This document shows, piece by piece, positions 11,016 through 22,215 of a stretch of DNA of 64,000 bases. The notes beneath the pieces were generated by a model, which was not told the origin of the DNA, made no database searches, and saw nothing but the letters and a program-made list of their open reading frames with translations. Position numbers and translations under genes: made by a program. The first letter of the stretch is position 1. Every line of letters begins with the position of its first letter. Source of the DNA: Megaustenia siamemsis (lineage: Eukaryota; Mollusca; Gastropoda; Stylommatophora; Ariophantidae); assembly GCA_032433765.1 (NCBI GenBank), contig JAVIAB010000041.1, positions 78,049,835 through 78,113,834 of the forward strand, read 5' to 3'.

Positions 11016-11268
11016 GCTTTAGCAAAAAAAAGTAAAGAGACCCGTCACGCCAAGTGGCGCATAGGGAATATGGTGTTAGTGACCATACATTTTACAGATC
11101 TTCAGCACATGATTTTTGGGGTAATGTGGTTGGTATTATGCCCGTGCCGCTTTACTTTCCCTTAAAAAATTCGGTACCCATTTAAGGCTGGATGAACCCG
11201 GAAGCCGTCGGTTGGAATCGAACCCTACCTCTTTTCCTTTGTAGTCCAGTTCACTAACCACTGAGCTG
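11016..11268 (-). mobile_element. tRNA-derived SINE (copy 2)
   Basis: The reverse complement carries the SINE body and B box (ggttcgattccaa form); the head is cut just upstream of the A box (ends at ...ctcagtgg). It begins in minus orientation with the poly-A that is the complement of the T-rich tail. A weak flanking match, tatgttt, occurs on both sides (about 11009 and 11270). Confidence 0.8.
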
Positions 11269-11373
11269 TATGTTTATTTTATATATGTTATATTGTTTCA
11301 AAAAGGGTCGAATTTCCTATTTAATGACAATAATGTATTTCTGAAAATGTTTGAGCATCGATAGTCTACTTAC

Positions 11374-11532
11374 CTAATTTATCTTGAGCAGTGTACTCGA
11401 ACTTGAAACCTCTGTAAGCAATACTGGAACCCGATGAAAACGCAACAGTCAGTGAATTGTGGGAACTTGTCACTGTGTAGTTTGACATTTCGCCACACAA
11501 ATCCTGTATCCGTTGAATGCCTGGGCCAATGC
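11374..11532 (-). CDS. CUB-3 exon C (end of CUB domain)
   Basis: 159-nt exon, acceptor TGTCTAG, donor GTAAGT. It reads GIQRIQDLCGEMSNYTVTS, then LTVAFSSGSS, then AYRGFKFEYTAQDKLG, the C-terminal half of a CUB domain with the fourth conserved cysteine (LCG) and the G-F-x-F-x-Y strand. Where other CUB domains have a Ser-Asp before this strand (HSD in CUB-1 and CUB-2), this one has Ser-Gly, so a calcium-binding Asp may be missing. The final G codon is completed by exon A at 3126. Confidence 0.85.
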
Positions 11533-11764
11533 CTAGACATATAGGAGACGAACATTGGAAATGTATTTGAGTGTACAACATTATTTCACTTTGATCTACG
11601 AGTTTGATATAACGGACATTTTTGGCATCTTCTAACATATCACAATAATGAAATAATACATACCTACAACATCTTATAACATATCACAATAATGAGATAA
11701 TACATACCTACAGCATCTTATAACATATCACAATATTGAGATAATACATACATACATATGTCAA
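11533..11764. repeat. Short direct repeats (about 50 bp) in intron
   Basis: Three diverged copies of a motif including atcttataacatatcacaat and gagataatacatacctac, around 11635-11757. The rest is unique sequence. Confidence 0.6.
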
Positions 11765-12170
11765 GAAGATATGGGTTAGGTTCCTAAATGGAGGCAAAGG
11801 CGCCTGACAGCACCGGAGATGGAAGTTGTCAGCGACACACAGCTGATGGCTTGCGCCAGGATCGGTGAACCAGAACCATCCAGACCCTGCTCCACAGCTC
11901 CGTGATGCCTCCAGACACAGACTAACCTGTCTAGTCTGACCAAACGAATAGGGATCGAAAAGGGAAGACGACCCGGTACTCAAAAATACCATGTTGAAAT
12001 TGGATGTGTTGGGCCGGAAGGCGCAAATATCACAGTTTTACTGCAAACCACAACACAACGCATACACACTACTTAACGTCCTTTTAAGGGCGGATGATGC
12101 AGAGCTGTATCCGTTTAGTCATCGGGTGAAGGGAAACAAGCAAGTATTTCCTAAATTCAGCGAATTGTTT
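11765..12170 (+). repeat. Dispersed repeat family R1, copy 1
   Basis: Shares a string of landmarks with 17595-17945 in the same order and orientation: cagactaacc(a/t)gtctagt, gtaggaat-like gaatagggat, ttgggccg(g/a)aag and cacaacacaacgcat / cacaacagaacgcat. No ORF, A box or B box was found. It may be an untyped SINE, MITE or 3' end of a larger element. Confidence 0.5.
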
Positions 12171-12784
12171 CTAACGGACGAGGCTCAGGTATTCATCTAG
12201 CCTCTAACAATGATTAGCAATGATTCTTCTGGAATGTAATAGTAGCCTGGCGTAATACCGACCACATTAACCAAACATATGGCGTTGATCTTGACAAAAT
12301 ATGGTGCTGACTTACTTGCTAGTTTAGCTGATTTTGAGTGCGGAAGGGCGATAAACCGCTTAGACATTATGAATGCCCTCGAGGACACTGGACGAAGACA
12401 CTACCCTGAAAGTGATCCATGAGTATGCAGCCATGAGCAGACTTCTCGAATATCATGTCAAGGTGGGAGGTGCCAGACGAGAACGTTACGAACGAATCCC
12501 TTTAAGGCTTGTCGGGGGGTGGGGGGGGGTACATCACCAGTGTCGTTGGTCGCTAAACGTTTATGGATATTCTTCATGGATCTGGGCATACTTGGACTTG
12601 TCACATCTGCAATGTGGATACCTGTTGACTAAATTAAACTAACCTAAATAGAACTAAACTAAACTAAACTAAACTAAGCTATGTTCCATTTTTGATATGT
12701 TTTTCTCGTCAGCTTGCTCACCAACATGTCACCTACATTTGTTCATAATCACAGACCATCAACAAAGTAAATGGTTCATATTAT
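12171..12784. other. Intron sequence with a scrap of SINE body
   Basis: Unique sequence. At 12250-12272 the string gcgtaataccgaccacatta matches the body of the main SINE, with no tRNA head or tail around it. A G-rich tract lies near 12514-12529, and (aacta)n short repeats run from about 12628 to 12678. Confidence 0.45.
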
Positions 12785-13400
12785 AGCGTCATGTAGAACA
12801 ACAACACAGTCTGTGTATTGTTTATATTATAGCGTCATGTAGAACAACAACACAGTCTGTGTTTTGTTTATATTATAGTGTCATGTAGAACAACAACACA
12901 GTCTGTGTATTGTTTATATTATAGCGTCATGTAGAACAACAACACAGTCTGTGTATTGTTTATATTATAGCGTCATGTAGAACAACAACACAGTCTGTGT
13001 TTTGTTTATATTATAGCGGCATGTAGAACAACAACACAGTCTGTGTTTTGTTTATATTATAGCGTCATGTAGAACAACAACACAGTCTGTGTATTGTTTA
13101 TATTATAGCGTCATGTAGAACAACAACACAGTCTGTGTTTTGTTTATATTATAGTTTCATGTAGAACAACAACACAGTCTGTGTATTGTTTATATTATAG
13201 TGTCATGTAGAACAACAACACAGTCTGTGTATTGTTTATATTATAGTGTCATGTAGAACAACAACACAGTCTGTGTATTGTTTATATTATAGTGTCATGT
13301 AGAACAAACACCGTCTGTATATGATACATTTCTGCGTGTTGTAGAACAATATCACCGTATGTGTATGGCACATTTCTGCGTCGTGTAGAACAACAACGCA
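12785..13400. repeat. 46-bp minisatellite (about 11 good copies plus decayed end)
   Basis: 46-bp units with core gtcatgtagaacaacaacac. The last two copies (13290-13400) are shortened and diverged, which marks an array edge. Confidence 0.93.
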
Positions 13401-13544
13401 AATATTACATTTCTTTTGTTCCTGGCCATGTTTTTCCCGCACTTTTCCCGCTGACTTCCGTCTTCTATTGATGTGTCTCTCTTAAAATTACCGTATTATT
13501 TCTGTAGTTTCACAACTTCAGCAGCTGTCCTCTGAACGCCCCTT

Positions 13545-14102
13545 GCAAGAGTCTTCCTGATCGTACTGCTGTCATTGTTTGAGCTGGGTATGGTGACATA
13601 CGTTTTCCTGATCGTACTACTGTCATTGTTTGAGCTGGGTATGGTGACATACGTTTTCCTGATGGTACTGCTGTCATTGTTTGAGCTGGGTATGGTGACA
13701 TACGTTTTCCTGATCGTACTGCTGTCATTGTTTGAGCTGGGTATGGTGACATACGTTTTCCTGATCGTACTACTGTCATTGTTTGAGCTGGGTATGGTGA
13801 CATACGTTTTCCTGATGGTACTGCTGTCATTGTTTGAGCTGGCTATGGTGACATACGTTTTCCTGATGGTACTGCTGTCATTGTTTGAGCTGGGTATGGT
13901 GACATACGTTTTCCTGATGGTACTGCTGTCATTGTTTGAGCTGGCTATGGTGACATACGTTTTCCTGATCGTACTGCTGTCATTGTTTGAGCTGGGTATG
14001 GTGACATACGTTTTCCTGATCGTACTACTGTCATTGTTTGAGCTGGCTATGGTGACATACGTTTTCCTGATGGTACTGCTGTCATTGTTTGAGCTGGTAT
14101 GA
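13545..14102. repeat. 51-bp minisatellite (about 11 copies)
   Basis: 51-bp units (17 codons) with core gtttgagctgggtatggtga. Both strands stay open: plus gives a very hydrophobic repeat (MVTYVFLIVLLSLFELG), minus a polar repeat (SSNNDSSTIRKTYVTIP). Three unit variants alternate (Leu/Met, Gly/Ala), suggesting spread of variants by unequal exchange. I do not regard either ORF as a gene. Confidence 0.93.
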
Positions 14103-14220
14103 TGACATTCAAAATCATGACATATGTTCACCAGTTGGGGAGCTACAACAAAGTTCGGGTAACTATAGTGCAGTATAAAGAAAGAGATATAAGAGAAACA
14201 ATGTTGTTATATAAAACAAC

Positions 14221-16619
14221 ATCATCATCATCATTGAGTGCCGTCTCCGCAACGAAGGTTGGCTACCATGGAGCGCCATTTTGCTCTATCTCTTGCTTTG
14301 ATGGTGCAGGTTGTCATCGGTTGATTTGTCCATCTTTTGATGTTACTCGTCCATGTTAATCTTGGTCTGCCTCTGCCTCTTTTACCTTGTATTTTCCCCT
14401 CCAGGATCACTTTCAGTAGGCTGTTGTGTCTTTTAACATGGCCCAAGAATCGCATTTGTCTTGTTCTAATTGTGTTCAGAAGTTCTCTTTTCATTTTTAG
14501 TTGTTTTAAGACTTTGTCATTTGTTTTCTTTTCCTTCCATCCAATTCTACCTATTCTTCTATATATCCACATTTCAAAGGCTTCAATTCTCTGTTCTGTT
14601 TTCTTGTCTAATGTCCATGTTTCAGCACCATATAGGAATATTGAGAAGATGTAACATTTTGCTATTCTTAGTTTTAGCTCTGGTGTTATTTGTTTTGATG
14701 TTAGTATGTTCTTCATGGCATTAAAATTACTTTTTGCCATTCCTATTCTTTAGTTTATTTCAGTTGTACATTTTCCATCACTGGTTATAGTATGTCCAAG
14801 GTAGTTATAGTTCTGAACTGTCTCAAGGTCTATTCCTTCAATTTTGATATCCACTTGTGGGTTTTGGGTATTTTCTTTGTTTATGATCATAGTTTTAGTC
14901 TTTTTGATATTCATATCTAGTCCATATTTTTTGCTTGTCGTGTTTATTTCATTAAGTAATTGTTGTAGGTCTTTAGGATTTTCTGCTAGTAGTACAGTAT
15001 CGTCAGCATATCTTAGGTTATTGATTATCTTTCCATTAATTTGTAGGCCTGGCATCTCTATGATGTTTTTAAAGATTTGCTCAGTGTATAGATTGAACAA
15101 GCTTGGTGATAGGATGCATCCTTGTCTTACTCCTCTTTTTATATCAATGGGTGTAGAGAACTCTTTGTTATATTTTATTATTGCTGTTTGCTCCCAGTAT
15201 AGATTGCATATTAGTCGTACATCCATGTCATCTAGATGTATCTCTTTTAGGCATTCTATAAGTTGTTTGTGGTGTACTCTATCAAAAGCTTTGGTGTAGT
15301 CTATGAAGCAGGCATATATTGGTTTGTTTACTTCTGTGTATTTTTCGATTAATGTTCTCATGCAGAATATGGCTTCTTTTGTCCCGCTATTTTTCCTAAA
15401 TCCAAATTGCTGCTCATCTAATTCAGTATTGATTTTATTCTGAATCCTTCCTTGTATAACTTTTAGCAAGATTTTTGTAACATGGCTCATTAGGCTTATT
15501 GTTCTAAAGTCACTGCATTCAACTGCACCATTCTTTTTAGGCAATGCAATGAAAGTTGATGTTTTTAGTTCATTTGGTATGTATCCTGTGTGGTATATGT
15601 CGTTGCATATGTCTGTAATCACTTCAATGCCAAAATCTTCAAGTGCCTGTATCATCTCTATCTGTATGCTTTCAGGTCCTGCTGCTTTTCCCCTTTTCAT
15701 TGTTTTTATAGCTTTTTCCACCTCAGATTTTAAGATTTTATAGCCTGATGTACATTTTATAACTGGTTTCTTGTCCCTTTGATCATGAAATAGTTCTGTT
15801 ATATATTCCTGCCATCTATCTATGATATCCTTATTGTCTGTTAGCATTTTTCCTTTTTTGTCTGCAATGCATCCACCTTCTGTGGCTTTTTTATTTTTAT
15901 TAGTCATTCTCTTTATTTCTGTGTGCATTCCTCTTAGGTCTTGTTTGCTTTCCATAGTTTCTATTTCTCTACATTTTTGGCTGAGCCAGTCTTCTTTTGC
16001 TTTTTTGCACATTTTGCGTATCTCATTATCTATTTTATTGTATTGGGCAGTTTTCTTCGCTTGTCTCCTTTCTTCCATTTTTTCTAAGATGGTGTTAGTT
16101 ATCCATTTTTGTTTTTTGTTCTTTTCTCTTTTGGGTAAGGTGTCGCAGGCTTTTTGTATGCTTTTCTTTATGCATTGCCATTTGGTTGTTACTTTTTCAT
16201 CAGGAAAAATAAGCATTTTGTTCTTTTCTCTTCTGTATTGTTCAATTCCTTCCTCTAGCAGCTTCTGGTATGTGTTCTTTACTTGTATTGTATAGGTATC
16301 TTTAATATCTTTTTGATTTAAAGCTGTTATGTCGAGTGGGTTTGTTGATGAATCAGATTTTTGCTTGTTTCTCTTTAGTTTGATTTTCATTTTAATCATT
16401 ACAGGATTGTGATCAGAATTAATATCTGCTCCTGGGTAGGTTTTGGCTTTCTTTACGCTGTTACGGAACCTTTCTTTTATCATTATGTAATCTATTTGAT
16501 TCCTCTTCCTATCTCCAGGGCTTTTCCATGTGTATAGTTTCCTTTTCTCTTGCTCAAAGTAGGTGTTACATATTATCAGCCTGTTTTCTTCACAGAATTG
16601 TATTAATCTTTCTCCTCTG
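14221..16619 (-). mobile_element. RTE-like LINE, 5'-truncated, nearly intact RT ORF
   Basis: A single frame runs from the 5' truncation at 16619 to about 14231. It holds the C-terminal third of an APE-type endonuclease (RGERLIQFCEENRLIICNT, RNQIDYIM, SDHNPVMI), a full reverse transcriptase (FIDYTKAFDRVHHKQL motif A, RGVRQGCILSPSLFNLYTE, LRYADDTVLL catalytic motif), and the C-terminal YGAETWTL ... GHVKRHN ... GKRGRGRPRLTW region. It is broken only by one stop at 14750-14752. The first 21 codons of the 643-codon ORF (16681-16620) are host DNA. The flanking duplication ataaaacaac (14211-14220 and 16620-16629) is exact, and the 3' end is (ATG)n. It lies 127 bp from CUB-3 exon B. Confidence 0.93.
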
Positions 16620-16746
16620 ATAAAACAACAGATTTTAGAATTTTGCACCGAATTGTAGAGATTTTTTTTACACATATACAAGTTGTATGTAAAAAATAAT
16701 TAATTTGTCCAAACTGACATTTTAAAAACAACAATATACCAAATAC

Positions 16747-16874
16747 CATCATATAGAACCACATAGTCATTTTGGCAAAGTGTGGTGGCGTCATCCTCCA
16801 AGGAGAAATCCAACATCTTTAGCACAATCACAGTTGACGACAATGACCTAATTTCCCACTGGCAAAAAAAATTA
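16747..16874 (-). CDS. CUB-3 exon B (middle of CUB domain)
   Basis: 128-nt exon, acceptor TTATTTCAG, donor GTATTT. It reads NFFCQWEIRSLSSTVIVL, then KMLDFSLEDD, then LCQNDYVVLYDG. Second and third CUB cysteines are present (CQW and LCQND), although exon A of this domain has no cysteine to pair with the first of them. Phase: 1 nt in, 1 nt out. Confidence 0.87.
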
Positions 16875-16944
16875 CTGAAATAATAATTGCATGGGAAGTT
16901 AAAACCATTATTTGTTGATAGGAAGTGAACAGTTGATGTGATTA

Positions 16945-17290
16945 ATGATGTGGTATCTCATACAATTAAAGTCAATAGTTGATGTGATAAATCTTATACG
17001 ATTAAAGTCAATAGTTGATGTGATAAATCTTATACGATTAAAGTCAATAGTTGATGTGATAAATCTTATACGATTAAAGTCAATAGTTTATGTGATAAAT
17101 CTTATACGATTAAAGTCAATAGTTGATGTGATAAATCTTATACGATTAAAGTCAATAGTTGATGTGATAAATCTTATACAATTAAAGTCAATAGTTTATG
17201 TGGTATCTCATACAATTAAGAGTCATGTGTCTATGTATTATCTCATACAATTAAAAGTGAATCGTGTATGGTGTATCTCATACATAAGAT
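16945..17290. repeat. 36-bp minisatellite (about 9 copies)
   Basis: 36-bp units with core attaaagtcaatagttgatg. The first and last copies carry a different segment (tggtatctcataca). An open plus frame (16945-17310) is a by-product of the 36-bp period. Confidence 0.93.
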
Positions 17291-17594
17291 ATGATAGAAG
17301 GTTGGAATAACAACTCTGACATTCACCTAAACGCCCCCTACAACTATGTTACTATATTCACTGTATGCTGAAAATGCAATAAACATTTACAAAGCAGTGT
17401 GAATCTACTGATCAAAGAAAAATAGTTAAGTTATTTAATCAGATTTCTGGTTAGAGCCACCTTTGTTTTGATGGCCAGTCAGACATGACCAATGAGATAT
17501 GACATGCAACATTATAACTCAATAGATGTTCGACTATCAAATGATGTTTTGCGCATTAAAAAATTGCCAGCAGAACATGTATAAGCATTTTCTC
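17291..17594. other. Intron sequence, nothing recognised
   Basis: Unique AT-rich spacer between the 36-bp array and R1 copy 2. Confidence 0.4.
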
Positions 17595-17945
17595 CTCTCA
17601 GGTGTCACCACCACAAAGTGGTGAAAGAGCCTCAGTGGTCATATCTCCAAGAGCTGCTCTAGTGGTAGCAATGTTACAGAGAGATCACCCAAGCTAGGCA
17701 GGTCAGATAGATGGGGCAACATACTCCACCTCTTCAAGGTGCTTCTAGCAACAGACTAACCAGTCTAGTAGGCGAAGTGAGTAGGGATACAAGGGAAAGC
17801 TTCACGATAATCAGAAACACCTGCTGAAGTCGGATATTTTGGGCCGAAAGAAGCAAATACACCACAACAGAACGCATGTTGTTTTAAGGATGAATGGGGA
17901 AGAGCACTACACATACCTTCATCTCAGGGAAACGACAGACGGAAA
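17595..17945 (+). repeat. Dispersed repeat family R1, copy 2
   Basis: Same landmarks as 11765-12170 in the same order: cagactaaccagtctagta, agtagggata, ttgggccgaaagaagcaaat and cacaacagaacgcat. Diverged and without coding potential. Confidence 0.5.
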
Positions 17946-18199
17946 GAAAAGCATATTTATGTAGAAATAATTTAATGAATTTATATGTACACATATAATA
18001 TTTTTGAGAAGGCTGGGACAGATACAAAGAAACACAAGTGTCAATCTCAGTGCTACAGCTTTGGGATGGATCAAAGATGCATACAAACCAATGTTGTCCA
18101 AAAATGTATCCAACAAAGGAAAAACATGTTTCAAAATTACAATTTAAATTTCATTCATAATTGCAACAGTACTTATATACTCCCATGTAAGGCTGACAA

Positions 18200-18660
18200 C
18201 ATCAACATCAACAATGCAGACACATCATCGCACACGAAAAACAGAAAATCAAAATGCCGATAGACGTCAGACAATTAAAACAAGTGGGAGAATTTAATTA
18301 TCTAGGAAGTCTAATTACAAACAACAATTGACAAACAGCCAGATATAGACTCAATATGCAACAACACGTGTCAAAACATTGGAGATATATCATCCCCTCT
18401 TGTCCAACAAGAAAATAACACTAGAGGCAAAAACGGGCACTCTATAATACAATCTTCATCCCAACGTTGAGCTTGCTACCAAGGCCAGACCTGAACCCTT
18501 GATGCATGAACAATAAGAAAAATAGCCACTACCGATATAATGTCAGACGAATGACAGGAAACAGTCTGGGAGATAAGATCAGAAATGAAGAAGTGAGAAA
18601 AAAGCTAGGAATAATTCCATCCACAAAATTCATAAAGAAACAACAGATAAATTTGTGACA
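18200..18660 (+). mobile_element. RTE-like LINE relic
   Basis: Broken frames read MPIDVRQLKQVGEFNYLGSL (18255 on, the RT thumb motif with YLGS) and later VRRMTGNSLGDKIRNEEVRK (18540 on), both in the order expected for an RTE C-terminal region. Several stops and a missing GRPR block mark it as old. Confidence 0.65.
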
Positions 18661-19319
18661 ATGCTTGTCCTTTGTAGCATTTTATAGGTGATGTTGGTAT
18701 GTGCTAACTCAGAGTATATCTCTAATCGTAACCAACATATGGCTGACCATATGTCCGTGACGGTCAAACTTCACATCTGGAATTTGGCCAATTCTTTATC
18801 TGAACAGAGGCATTCCCACTAACTGTTATTTCAGTCAGTCCCTGCCTAGATTCTACTGTATATGACGTCAAGGCTTGTCCTGCGCCCATCCCCCCCACCC
18901 ACCTCCACGGGCCCGCCCTTTTGAGGCTCATGCCCCTCTTCAGTTTGTCAGCCCCGACATCTCTCACACTATAATGTCTCATCCAGGACACATTTTGGAA
19001 AGTTGTTATTTTCTACGTCTCAAAACATATATCAATGTGTATTGTTTGAATGGTGCTTGTAATCAGTTGACATAATTGTCCTCAGCGATTTGAGAATTTC
19101 ATTGTTAGCTTTTGTCGCCAACAATCTTTCTATAGATTTATATTGCAAAGAATTCAAGATCTAAACACTATGATACAAGGAACAATAACAGCAAGATTAA
19201 AGGTAGCATGTATGATGGGTGTATTATAGTTATACAACAAACACCCGGTTACTTGTTCTAATTTAACTCCCGCATGGTTTCAGCTCTTTCCGACATTCGT
19301 CGCCGGGATATTGTCATCA
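18661..19319. other. Intron sequence, nothing recognised
   Basis: Unique sequence with a C-rich stretch near 18888-18917. Short ORFs on both strands have no recognisable domain. Confidence 0.4.
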
Positions 19320-19640
19320 AACCAGCTCATAGGGAGGCAGTGGCTTGTTTGATTGTGCGTGAAGCTCATAGGGAGGCAGTGGCTTGTTTGATTGTGCGTG
19401 AAGCTCATAGGGAGGCAGTGGCTTGTTTGATTGTGCGTGAAGCTCATAGGGAGGCAGTGGCTTGTTTGATTGTGCGTGAAGCTCATAGGGAGGCAGTGGC
19501 TTGTTTGATTGTGCGTGAAGCTCATAGGGAGGCAGTGGCTTGTTTGATTGTGCGTGAAGCTCATAGGGAGGCAGTGGCTTGTTTGATTGTGCGTGAAGCT
19601 CATAGGGAGGCAGTGGCTTGTTTGATTGTGTGTCAGCTTG
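19320..19640. repeat. 39-bp minisatellite (8 nearly identical copies)
   Basis: 39-bp units with core aggcagtggcttgtttgatt; the copies are almost free of differences, so expansion or homogenisation is recent. The 13-codon period leaves ORFs open on both strands (19274-19681 plus, 19280-19747 minus), which I do not call as genes. Confidence 0.95.
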
Positions 19641-20029
19641 ATGTCTCTAGCAAAAAAGTTGAGGGACTGAATTGTGCGTGAATATCGCGTTCTCCTATTT
19701 ATCACTCCGGTAGCCGTGTGTTCAGGTTTATCATATTTTCTGTGCAAGCAGCATTGATGTTCACATCAAAGTGTCTTGAGGAATAATATATACCCTGTCT
19801 GTTGTAACCTACACATATAATAACACAATCCATTGAACGATATCATATGGAAATATATCGTGTATCTCATTTGTGGATCACAATAACGACAATAATATAT
19901 GTCAACATGCATAGAGGAACTTATCTACTATTTCATAGTTTTAATTTCTGTTGAAAAATTATAATTCTTCCGGTCATTCTTCTTTATCTTTCTTTATTTA
20001 CCTCCACTTGTACCTATTTAGATGTCCAG
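19641..20029. other. Intron sequence, nothing recognised
   Basis: Unique AT-rich spacer. Confidence 0.4.
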
Positions 20030-20270
20030 GGAGATATACAGTTCTGGTCCTAGCTCTTTTGGCAGCTTCAAGTATTGTTAATTGATGATGATGTAGTGTT
20101 TCTATGATGTTGTAGTGTTTCTATGATGTCTGTCCGTTTTACTCTGGGCCTGCCACTGACTCTCGTCTCCCTTTTCCTCTTGTAGTATATGCTGTTGTAT
20201 GGAAGGGAATCGCGTGGCATTCCTTCTAGAAGGGCAAACCTGTATTTCTTGTTTCTGTGTCTACCTTATC
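20030..20270 (-). mobile_element. RTE-like LINE relic (C-terminal end)
   Basis: The minus frame reads KRETRVSGRPRVKRTDIIET, matching the GRPR-plus-helix segment that ends RTE-type ORFs. There are stops on both sides and no RT core. Confidence 0.5.
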
Positions 20271-20424
20271 CAAATGGCATAATGAAAGTTCACCGATTGA
20301 AATTAAATAATGCATGAAGGACCGAGTGATGTGGAGAGAGATGATCGCCTACGCCAACCATACATCACCTGATGATGATGGTGATGTATGTAGCTTAGGA
20401 TTAATTCCTTTTCTACTATTTCTC

Positions 20425-20692
20425 CGAGGAGCCGCGATAGCTCAGTGGTTATTGAACTGGACTACAAAGGACAAGAGGTAGGGTTCGATCCCAATAGACG
20501 GCTTCCGGTTCACCCAGCCTTTAATGGGTACCTGATTTTTTTCTGGGAAAGTAAAGCGGCACGGGCATAATACCGACCACATTACCCCAAAAATCACGTG
20601 CTGAAGGTCTGTAAAATTTATGGTCACTAACACTATATTTCCTATACGCCGCTTGGCGTGACGGGGGTACTTTATTTAATTTTTTTTTTTTT
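20425..20692 (+). mobile_element. tRNA-derived SINE (copy 3)
   Basis: Full-length head and body: A box tagctcagtgg (starting at 20438) and B box ggttcgatccc (about 20482). The tail runs into a T tract. The target-site duplication is tactatttctc at 20414-20424 and 20693-20703. Confidence 0.92.
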
Positions 20693-20703
20693 TACTATTT
20701 CTC

Positions 20704-21029
20704 TATAACAACATTTCTAATTATGTATTTTCATATCACCCCAGGGCTTTACTCGGACATCTCATGACTGGGGTGACAACGTTTGAAAGATTTCGTTTTC
20801 TTAAGTGACCATGTTTGCTATTGATCGCACAATGTGTTTATGATGTATTTTTTTTTTATGGTGTTGATATGTACTGCTTTGTGTTAAAGTACAAGTGATA
20901 GCTTACCAAATATTTGGTTAACTTGTAGAATGGTATGTCGATTTATTTATCGATATGTTGTTGAAGTGTTCTGTTTTTTTTTCATTGCTTGTGTTTAATA
21001 CATTATTGCAGGGAATGATCTTTTCTTAC
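20704..21029. other. Intron sequence, nothing recognised
   Basis: AT-rich intron directly downstream (on the minus strand) of CUB-3 exon A. Confidence 0.4.
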
Positions 21030-21111
21030 TTTGGATAGTAGTCTGGGTAATTTGGTGATGTCAGGTAATTAGCACTTGCACTGGCATTTAGTCTGATATA
21101 GTTAGACATAC
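21030..21111 (-). CDS. CUB-3 exon A (start of CUB domain)
   Basis: 82-nt exon, acceptor TCTATTACAG, donor GTAAGA. It reads MSNYIRLNASASANYLTSP then NYPDYYP, with the conserved SPNYP turn. There is no cysteine. Its first 2 nt complete a Gly codon begun in exon C at 27481. A truncated LINE lies only 90 bp upstream of the acceptor. Confidence 0.87.
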
Positions 21112-21201
21112 CTGTAATAGACACAAGAAAATATGTGTACCACACCTTATATGAAGATAATCTATTAGCAATTATAGAAGTCAAATTATTGTGTTCATAT
21201 G

Positions 21202-21644
21202 TTAAGTCAGGCCTATTATATGGCTGTGAAACATGGAGAACAACAAAACTGACAATCATGAAGATACAGACTTTCATTAATGGATGCTTACGCAGAATAA
21301 AAGGATGGAAATGGCAGGACAAAATCACTAACATAGAATTATAGAAATGTACCAGTGAAATACCAGTGGATAAAGAGATACAGCGAAGATGATGGCGCTG
21401 GATAGGACACACACTGCGGAAGCCAACTGAGAGTATTACACAGCAGGCCCATTTTTGGAATCCCCAGGGAAAAAGACAAAGAGCAAGACCAAGGAATTCT
21501 TGAATAAAACTGACAGAAGCAGAGATGAAGATAATGGGGAAGACATGGAATGATCTTAAAAGAATCGCAAGAAACAGAACGACTTGGAAGGTGTTTGTTG
21601 AAGACCTATGCTCCACAGGGAGCTGAAAGGTAGAAGAGAGAGCG
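21202..21644 (+). mobile_element. RTE-like LINE, 443-bp 5'-truncated copy with 14-bp TSD
   Basis: C-terminal part only: YGCETWRTTKLTIMKIQTF, then [22 protein letters not shown], and the ending CTATGCTCCACAGGGAGCTG. It is nearly identical to 9709-10140, with three added stops. The perfect 14-bp duplication attgtgttcatatg lies at 21188-21201 and 21645-21658. It is the same family as the copies at 8730 and 56727. Confidence 0.92.
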
Positions 21645-21658
21645 ATTGTGTTCATATG

Positions 21659-21945
21659 ATCTCGGTGACACTGACTCTCTCGTCATAAAGTAAAGACAAG
21701 ACTAGCTGTTTTAGGAAGTACATAATACAATTAATTTTGTTTGCCCAGTACTGTGTCCTGTAGAATGCTTTTGGTAATATGTGTTGGTCTTAAAACCAGT
21801 CTATAGCATTTTCATTTCCATTATATTATCTTGACAGCAAATCTTTAATGCATTATTTGTATAGACATATTTTGTGACATAATTCCTCGTTGATGATTCA
21901 ATGTCAGGCAAATCATCGCTCTATATCTTTTAACTTATAGAGCCT
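21659..21945. other. Intron sequence, nothing recognised
   Basis: Unique AT-rich spacer between the truncated LINE and the 64-bp array. Confidence 0.4.
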
Positions 21946-22215
21946 AGTTTCTTCATTTTCGTTCAGCCTTCACTATTCTTGTTTTAATGGTTTTTAAATT
22001 ATAAAACATAGTTTCTTTATTTTCGTTCAGCCTTCACTATTCTTGTTTTAATGGTTTTTAAATTATAAAACATAGTTTCTTTATTTACGTTCAGCCTTCA
22101 CTATTCTTGTTTTAATGGTTTTTAAATTATAAAACATAGTTTCTTTATTTACGTTCAGCCTTCACTATTCTTGTTTTAATGGTTTTTAAATTATAAAACA
22201 TAGTTTCTTTATTTA
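21946..22215. repeat. 64-bp minisatellite (about 4 copies)
   Basis: 64-bp AT-rich units with core ataaaacatagtttctttat; middle copies differ only at tttcgttc versus ttacgttc. Confidence 0.92.
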
